This document shows, in pieces, positions 59,911 to 64,000 of a DNA stretch of 64,000 bases. The stretch spans positions 186,001-250,000 of the forward strand of contig CAILCG010000024.1 of assembly GCA_903832665.1 (NCBI GenBank), read 5' to 3'. The first letter of the stretch is position 1, and every line of letters begins with the position of its first letter. The position numbers and the translations under genes were made by a program. The stretch comes from an uncultured Methanomicrobiales archaeon (GTDB lineage: Archaea; Halobacteriota; Methanomicrobia; Methanomicrobiales; Methanospirillaceae). The notes below the pieces were generated by a model. It had not been told where the DNA came from and ran no database searches. It saw nothing but the letters and a program-made list of their open reading frames with translations.

Positions 59911-60187
59911 GGGGAGGGTCCCCCATTGTGCACAAAGGTGACCCTCCCCACTTAGGGAAAGAGGGGACCCTACCCCCCCTTTTTCTGCATAACTGCAACC
60001 ACGGCTTCGCATGGAATCACGCCGGAGATCATTTTTTCGGGTGATCCGCGGGAGAGGGGAGGTGCCAGACCACCCCTTTGCCTGAAAAGAGTTTGAGGTG
60101 ACCCTCCCCTCTTGGGCTAAGGGGGACCCTTGGGTCTTAGGTAAAGAGGGGACCCTCTCTTCTTTAGTGATGGAGGACCCTACCCCG
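59911..60187 (+). repeat. Irregular repeats of GGGACCCT-type motifs
   Basis: GGTGACCCTCCCC occurs at 59937-59949 and 60097-60109 (13 of 13 identical), AAAGAGGGGACCCT at 59958-59971 and 60143-60156 (14 of 14). More copies of GGACCCT stand at about 60124 and 60175, and the inverted form AGGGTCCCC at about 59916. Spacing is irregular, so it is not a CRISPR array. Function unknown. Confidence 0.6.
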
Positions 60188-60249
60188 TTTAGAAAAATTG
60201 GGGGGAGTGGGCCGTGAAAGGTTGCGGGGCTATAATGATGAAATAGTAG

Positions 60250-60401
60250 CGAGGGTTCCCCGCCTCAGGGCCTATCAGAGGCACGGCGGGGCGGATGACT
60301 GTTTTGTTGTCAAGCGTTTATCCGCCGCGGGGGCGTCCCTTCGGGGGCGGCGGCGTTCATCGTAATGCTCGTGGTTGGGTTCGAATCCCAATAATCACAC
60401 C
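60250..60401 (+). ncRNA. Folded segment ending in a tRNA T-arm-like hairpin
   Basis: Successive stems: CCCCGCC 60258-60264 with GGCGGGG 60285-60291 enclosing GCCT/AGGC; GCGGAT with ATCCGC 60320-60325 enclosing TGAC/GTCA; CGTCCC-TTCG-GGGGCG (60334-60349, a UUCG tetraloop hairpin); then TTGGG-TTCGAAT-CCCAA (60375-60391), a textbook T-arm, followed by TAATCACA like an acceptor 3' strand. No matching 5' acceptor (GTGATTA) or D-arm is found upstream, so it is not a complete tRNA. It may be a tRNA 3' fragment left by integration of the neighbouring AT-rich DNA, or the end of a tRNA-like RNA. Strand follows the T-arm. Confidence 0.4.
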
Positions 60402-60529
60402 TTTGTCTTGGGTCTGCTCATCCGTAATAAAAGAGGTTGATCATCGATCTTATTCATAATCTAACTTCATTTAGCCGCGTTGTTTTCAAATGTTGAATAA
60501 TAAGATCGAAACGGTCATCTGCTTAAAAA

Positions 60530-62293
60530 ATGTATCAAACATTGAGTGAAAACAGATTGAATTTTGATTTTGATCCTTCAACAATCACTGATCTTGAAAA
60601 AGAAAAAATACTTCAGTCTTTTTTTAATTCGGATGTTCTTATTGACGTAAGTAATAAAGAGTATTTAAAAAGGATTTCGCAATTAATTGACTTTTCTCTG
60701 GATTTTAAAAGACTCGATGGACTTAATCTCGCAATTATAAATTTAGAACCCTTTTTAGAACGAGATTTAACTGATTTTGAAAGCGCAGAAGGTCACTATT
60801 TTTTAGCTAATGCTTATAGCAATCAAAGAATTTTAAAAATTGCTAAGGAAGATGTTATATCAAAATGGGAAAATCCAGAACTCGAGAAGGAAATTCTCCA
60901 TCTCCGCTTATCGCTGAAATATATTCAATCTGTACGGGAAAAATCCTCTTTTAAAAATAAAAGATCGAAAGAAGAAAAATTCTGGGAAGACACGAGATTT
61001 TCTCAAATTAATACTAATTTGGGAAAGTCGATGAATGATATCGGTAGATTTGCTGAGGGGGTTGAATATAGGAATACAGTATTATCAATTAATCCAAGAT
61101 TTGGGATGGCTTTAGGTTGTAAAGGCATCAGTTATCTGTGGTATGCACAGTTTTTACATGATCGCGGTCATCAATTTGTTTTTTACTATACCGCATATCG
61201 TTTATTAAAAATGTCGTTAAACATTGATTTGGAATACGTTGAGTCGGAAAATTTTCAAAAAGCAATCCCATATATTCAGTCCAAAGTAAAACAAGCATAC
61301 CTTGAAAAAGATCTGGATTTGAATTCATTTTCCCTAGGGGATTCCGAGGAAGAAATCCAATATAGAAAGTGGTGTTTACAAAATTGCTTGTTTTTGAATC
61401 CGCTTAATGACATTGGGCCGTACCCAATAGCAGCAAGAGATATCCTCCATATCCCATCTATAACAACAAACATCAACGAAGGACCGAATTGTCAAATATT
61501 GTATAACCTCCTTAAACAGGAATTTGTTACCGCTAGATATTCATATTATAAAGGAATTTCTGGAAAAGAAGCTCATTTTTCAGATAAAGAAGTATTCCTA
61601 TTTGATACTGAAGACAATCCTATTTATTCAAAAGCATCTGAAGAAATTAAAAATTCATTCCGGATCTGTTACTCAATTTTCGATAAGATTGCCTTTTTTT
61701 TAAATTACTATTTTAAATTAGGACTAATCGAGAATAGGGTGTATTTTAGAAAAATATGGTATATTGAACAAAAAAAGAATAAGCATAATCGAGAGGTTCA
61801 AGTGAAAAAACCCTTAATTTTGAATCCAAATATCATAAATAAAAATAATCTTCCACTATTGGGATTGTTTTGGATAAGTAAAGATCTCTTCGAGGATGAC
61901 ATTAGATATAAAGAGGCTTTAGAACCAGATGCAAAGGAGTGGCATATAATCCGAAATCATCTCGAACACAAATTTTTAAAATTAGGCTTACCAGAACAAG
62001 AATGTTCCTTGCCCTCTTATAATTTTTTAGGAGATGTGGATAAAAATCTCACACATTCGATTGAAATTCATGATTTTGAAAGAAAATCGCTCAAATTGCT
62101 TAAAACAGTTTGTGCCGCATTGATTTATTTAGTCCTATCAATGCAATATGAAGAAGCTGAACGTCAGAACCAAAAAAATAAGGCCGTAAAATTGGTACAA
62201 ATCTCCTTACAGAAATTCCCAGATGAGTCCAAAATTAATGATTATCGTGTTAAGGGGAATAAAAAAAATGTTGTTGGTAAGAAAAAGTTATAG
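60530..62293 (+). CDS. LA2681-type HEPN domain protein
   Basis: 587 residues, very AT-rich and unlike all other genes here, so probably acquired. The N-terminal two thirds form helical TPR-like repeats (AEGHYFLANAYSNQRILKI, SQINTNLGKSMNDIGRFAEG, GCKGISYLWYAQFLHDRGHQ). The C-terminal part (about 370-560) matches the LA2681-like HEPN family: FDKIAFFLNYYFKLGL, VYFRKIWY, LLGLFWISKDLFEDD and the R-N-H-x-x-x-x-K active-site pattern in IIRNHLEHKFLKLGL. HEPN domains of this kind are proposed metal-independent RNases in toxin, antiphage or abortive-infection systems. No antitoxin gene accompanies it. The substrate and trigger are unknown. ATG 60530 follows AAAAA. Confidence 0.8.
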   Translation: MYQTLSENRLNFDFDPSTITDLEKEKILQSFFNSDVLIDVSNKEYLKRISQLIDFSLDFKRLDGLNLAIINLEPFLERDLTDFESAEGHYFLANAYSNQRILKIAKEDVISKWENPELEKEILHLRLSLKYIQSVREKSSFKNKRSKEEKFWEDTRFSQINTNLGKSMNDIGRFAEGVEYRNTVLSINPRFGMALGCKGISYLWYAQFLHDRGHQFVFYYTAYRLLKMSLNIDLEYVESENFQKAIPYIQSKVKQAYLEKDLDLNSFSLGDSEEEIQYRKWCLQNCLFLNPLNDIGPYPIAARDILHIPSITTNINEGPNCQILYNLLKQEFVTARYSYYKGISGKEAHFSDKEVFLFDTEDNPIYSKASEEIKNSFRICYSIFDKIAFFLNYYFKLGLIENRVYFRKIWYIEQKKNKHNREVQVKKPLILNPNIINKNNLPLLGLFWISKDLFEDDIRYKEALEPDAKEWHIIRNHLEHKFLKLGLPEQECSLPSYNFLGDVDKNLTHSIEIHDFERKSLKLLKTVCAALIYLVLSMQYEEAERQNQKNKAVKLVQISLQKFPDESKINDYRVKGNKKNVVGKKKL

Positions 62294-62366
62294 TACACTT
62301 TATTGATGTAACTATCAATTTTTATCCTGAGTAATCCCACCAAACAGAAGCAAAGGATTACCCCCT

Positions 62367-62885
62367 TCACTTCCCTCCAATCCGCTCCTCCAGCTTCTTC
62401 CCATGCGACCCGTTCCAGTACAGTTTCCCGCAACTCTCACACCAGAAGAACGACAACCCCCGCCAGTCCTTCGGAGCATAATCAGCCCCGGAGATCTCGC
62501 ATTGGAACGCCTCCCGTACAACCGTGTTACAGAGCGAACACCGGCTCATCGTCACCCGCCGCTTAATCAGCCCGGTCTCAATAAGTTGCTGGACCTGCTC
62601 CATCACATCCTCGGACTGGATGAAAATCGCCCGGTCCTTCCCGCGTCTCGCAAGTTCGGCATCCCGCGTCAGCAGGAGGCGGTGCTCCTGGAGACCCAGC
62701 TCCAGCAGGAGCGTATCTTCCTTGGCATTCCCCTCCTCAAGGGTGTTCGCACTGGTGGTATCGTACCCCATGAACCGCAGGTACCGGGTGAGGGTTCCCA
62801 GCATCCGGTCCACGATGAACCGGGGTTCCGGGACGATATCGTGCCGGTACGCAGTCGGGGCCGGGGTGCCGGGTTCAGGAGACAT
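62367..62885 (-). CDS. Mut7-C RNase domain protein with zinc ribbon
   Basis: About 172 residues. The N-terminal part is a PIN-like Mut7-C (DUF82) domain: RFIVDRMLGTLTRYLRFMGY with its Asp, LLLTRDAELARRGKDRAIF and the acidic end SEDVMEQVQQL, expected to bind metal and cut RNA. The C-terminal part has four Cys in two pairs (MSRCSLCNTVV and FFWCESCGKLYW) forming a zinc ribbon. ATG 62885 overlaps the amrS stop by 11 bases, so they are coupled; a longer in-frame start at 62936 adds a low-quality tail. Confidence 0.88.
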   Translation of the reverse strand: MSPEPGTPAPTAYRHDIVPEPRFIVDRMLGTLTRYLRFMGYDTTSANTLEEGNAKEDTLLLELGLQEHRLLLTRDAELARRGKDRAIFIQSEDVMEQVQQLIETGLIKRRVTMSRCSLCNTVVREAFQCEISGADYAPKDWRGLSFFWCESCGKLYWNGSHGKKLEERIGGK

Positions 62886-63888
62886 TGCGCACAATCTCGA
62901 TCTTCTCGCCGCAGTTGGTGCACTGGGTTCCGTCAAGCGCCGCGAACCGGCTGGAGAACCCCTGCCGCTCGATCAGCATCGTGTTGCAGTTCGGGCAGTA
63001 GGTGTTCTCGTAGGAATTGTTCCGGATGTTGCCGACATAGGGGAATCGCAGGCCGAGCTCTTTTGCTTTCCGGTAGATCTTTTCCAGCGTGGCTACGGGA
63101 GTTGCCCCCCGGTCGAGCATCTGGTAATCCGGGTGGAACGCGGAGAAGTGCATCGGGGTATCAGGCCCGAGATGCTCAATCACCCAGCGGATCAGCTTCT
63201 CCTGCTCCTCCATGCTGTCATTGAGGCCCGGAATTACCAGCGTGACCGTCTCGACATGCATGCCCAGTTCCTTGGCGAGTTGGGTCGAATCGAGGACCGG
63301 CTGGAGTTTCGCACCGCAGATCTTCTTATAAAAATCGTCCGTGAAGGCCTTGAGATCCACCCGGAATGCCCCGAGCATGGGCCGGAGCTCGCGAAGCGCT
63401 TCTTCCGTGATGTACCCGTTCGTCACGTAGACCGTCCCGAGTCCCTTTGCCCTCGCGAGGGTACCCATATCGAGGGGGTACTCGTGCCAGATGGTGGGCT
63501 CGTTGTACGTCCACGAGATACTGGCACTGCCGCTTGCGATCGCCCGCCTCACCCCTTCGCCCGGTTCCAGTGAGCGGAGCATCGCCTTGTCCAGTTCCGC
63601 CCGGGAGATATGCCAGTTCTGGCAGTGCTCGCAATGGAAGTTGCAGCCAACGGAACCCAGCGAATACGAGAGGGTGCCGGGCAGGTAATGGAAAAGAGGT
63701 TTCTTCTCGATCGGGTCAACCGCCTCGGCGCTGATCTTCCCGTAGGTCATTGCCGCAAGCGTTCCGTGCTCGTTCACCCGGACGCCGCAGATGCCGTGCT
63801 TCCCGTCGTTGATGGTGCAGCGGTGATTGCAGAGCGAACACTTCACTGCATTGTTCTCAAGTTTTGTATACTGGCGTGCCTCGTGCAT
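62875..63888 (-). CDS. amrS: AmmeMemoRadiSam system radical SAM protein
   Basis: 337 residues of the AmrS family, which occurs with AMMECR1 and Memo proteins and has unknown substrates. An N-terminal Cys set (AVKCSLCNHRCTINDGKHG, ICGVRVNEHG), the radical SAM motif in GSVGCNFHCEHCQNWHISR (C-x3-C-x2-C), SISWTYNEPTIWHEYPLDM in place of the usual GGEP, and a C-terminal zinc-ribbon (ENTYCPNCNTMLIERQG, QCTNCGEKIE). The AMMECR1 and Memo partners are not in this window. Followed by the Mut7-C gene. Confidence 0.93.
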   Translation of the reverse strand: MHEARQYTKLENNAVKCSLCNHRCTINDGKHGICGVRVNEHGTLAAMTYGKISAEAVDPIEKKPLFHYLPGTLSYSLGSVGCNFHCEHCQNWHISRAELDKAMLRSLEPGEGVRRAIASGSASISWTYNEPTIWHEYPLDMGTLARAKGLGTVYVTNGYITEEALRELRPMLGAFRVDLKAFTDDFYKKICGAKLQPVLDSTQLAKELGMHVETVTLVIPGLNDSMEEQEKLIRWVIEHLGPDTPMHFSAFHPDYQMLDRGATPVATLEKIYRKAKELGLRFPYVGNIRNNSYENTYCPNCNTMLIERQGFSSRFAALDGTQCTNCGEKIEIVRNVS

Positions 63889-63905
63889 ACCTGTACCCCG
63901 GCGGA

Positions 63906-64000
63906 TTATTTGTGATGTTCCTTGTTTTCCTTATTTTCTTTTTCTATCTCCTTGAAGGCATCTGCACCATCGATCTCGAGCACGAACGATCCGCGGTACC
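63906..64000 (-). CDS. Partial gene, C-terminal end only
   Basis: The minus-strand frame YRGSFVLEIDGADAFKEIE continues with a Lys/Glu/Asn-rich tail to a stop at 63906 and runs off the window edge. About 30 residues are visible; no family can be assigned. It ends 17 bases before the amrS start on the same strand, so it is probably the upstream gene of that operon. Confidence 0.5.
   Translation of the reverse strand, partial: YRGSFVLEIDGADAFKEIEKENKENKEHHK

Larger units (their letters stand above)
59416..60529. other. Gene-poor accessory patch
   Basis: More than 1.1 kb without a convincing gene. It holds a 58-bp interrupted palindrome (59634-59691), a block of GGGACCCT-type repeats (59911-60187), a folded segment with a tRNA T-arm-like end (60250-60401) and, before the AT-rich HEPN gene, plain AT-rich sequence (60402-60529). 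The stretches 59416-59630 and 59700-59900 show only A/T-rich runs. Together with the AT-rich gene this looks like acquired DNA, though no integrase is visible. Confidence 0.55.

Noticed and set aside
59911-60187. CRISPR array
   Set aside because: Repeats are of different lengths and irregular spacing, and no cas genes are near.
60355-60401. A complete tRNA gene
   Set aside because: T-arm and 3' acceptor strand are present but no complementary 5' acceptor strand or D-arm lies upstream at any reasonable distance.
62403-63573. Long open frames on the plus strand opposite the Mut7-C and amrS genes
   Set aside because: They are antisense shadows of two clearly recognised genes and their translations are low-complexity Arg/Ser/Pro-rich text.

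Overview
The window reads as chromosome of a methanogenic archaeon, most likely of the order Methanomicrobiales (Methanoregula-like). Signs are archaeal threonyl-tRNA synthetase with its N-terminal editing domain, DnaG-type TOPRIM protein, GatCAB, archaeal lipid enzymes (geranylgeranylglyceryl phosphate synthase, CDP-archaeol synthase, a tetraether-synthase-type radical SAM protein), a methanogenesis-marker-14 protein, UPF0058, and TATA-box promoters with short or missing leaders. Order and genus are inference.

Layout. 0-8 kb: thrS, a membrane-anchored protein, a damaged dCTP deaminase gene, a lipoprotein, a sensor kinase with a frameshift near its end, a TrmJ-type RNA methylase and GGGP synthase. 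8-20.4 kb is a signalling island: single-domain response regulators, REC-PAS-kinase hybrids, a very large CHASE4/HAMP/multi-PAS kinase broken in two places, and a giant HEAT-repeat protein split by a frameshift. 20.4-27.2 kb: a tight leftward operon, asparagine-synthase-like gene, gatC, gatA, gatB, topA. Then tRNA-Leu(UAA), DJ-1/PfpI, YwbE, pyrC, a structured intergenic segment, DUF167, dnaG, UPF0058 and an alanine dehydrogenase/ornithine cyclodeaminase homologue. 34-47 kb: the tetraether-synthase-type gene head to head with carS, followed by pyrE, purD, argF; then mmp14, argG, a cupredoxin-like lipoprotein and carBA (pyrimidine, purine and arginine synthesis together). 47.5-50.6 kb: redox and stress genes (ferritin-like, glutaredoxin-like, ferredoxin-thioredoxin reductase fused to rubredoxin) and a beta-carbonic anhydrase.

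51.3-58.5 kb is the most striking region: six overlapping genes for a Hyf/hydrogenase-4-like membrane complex (B, C, E, F, G, I). The large subunit has lost all four NiFe-binding cysteines and the small subunit all four ligands of the proximal [4Fe-4S] cluster, and no ferredoxin-like subunit is present. The Glu and Lys residues of the ion-translocating subunits remain. This looks like an ion-pumping module kept without any redox centre, and is the best candidate for an undescribed system.

59.4-62.3 kb is an accessory patch: a 58-bp interrupted palindrome, repeated GGGACCCT-type motifs, a strongly folded segment ending in a tRNA T-arm-like hairpin, and a very AT-rich gene for an LA2681-type HEPN protein. 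The window ends with a Mut7-C protein and an AmmeMemoRadiSam radical SAM gene.

Five reading-frame breaks (dcd, two kinases with three breaks, HEAT protein) all lie in the first 19 kb and none was found in the other 45 kb. They may be real decay or local sequence errors; this cannot be decided from the sequence alone.
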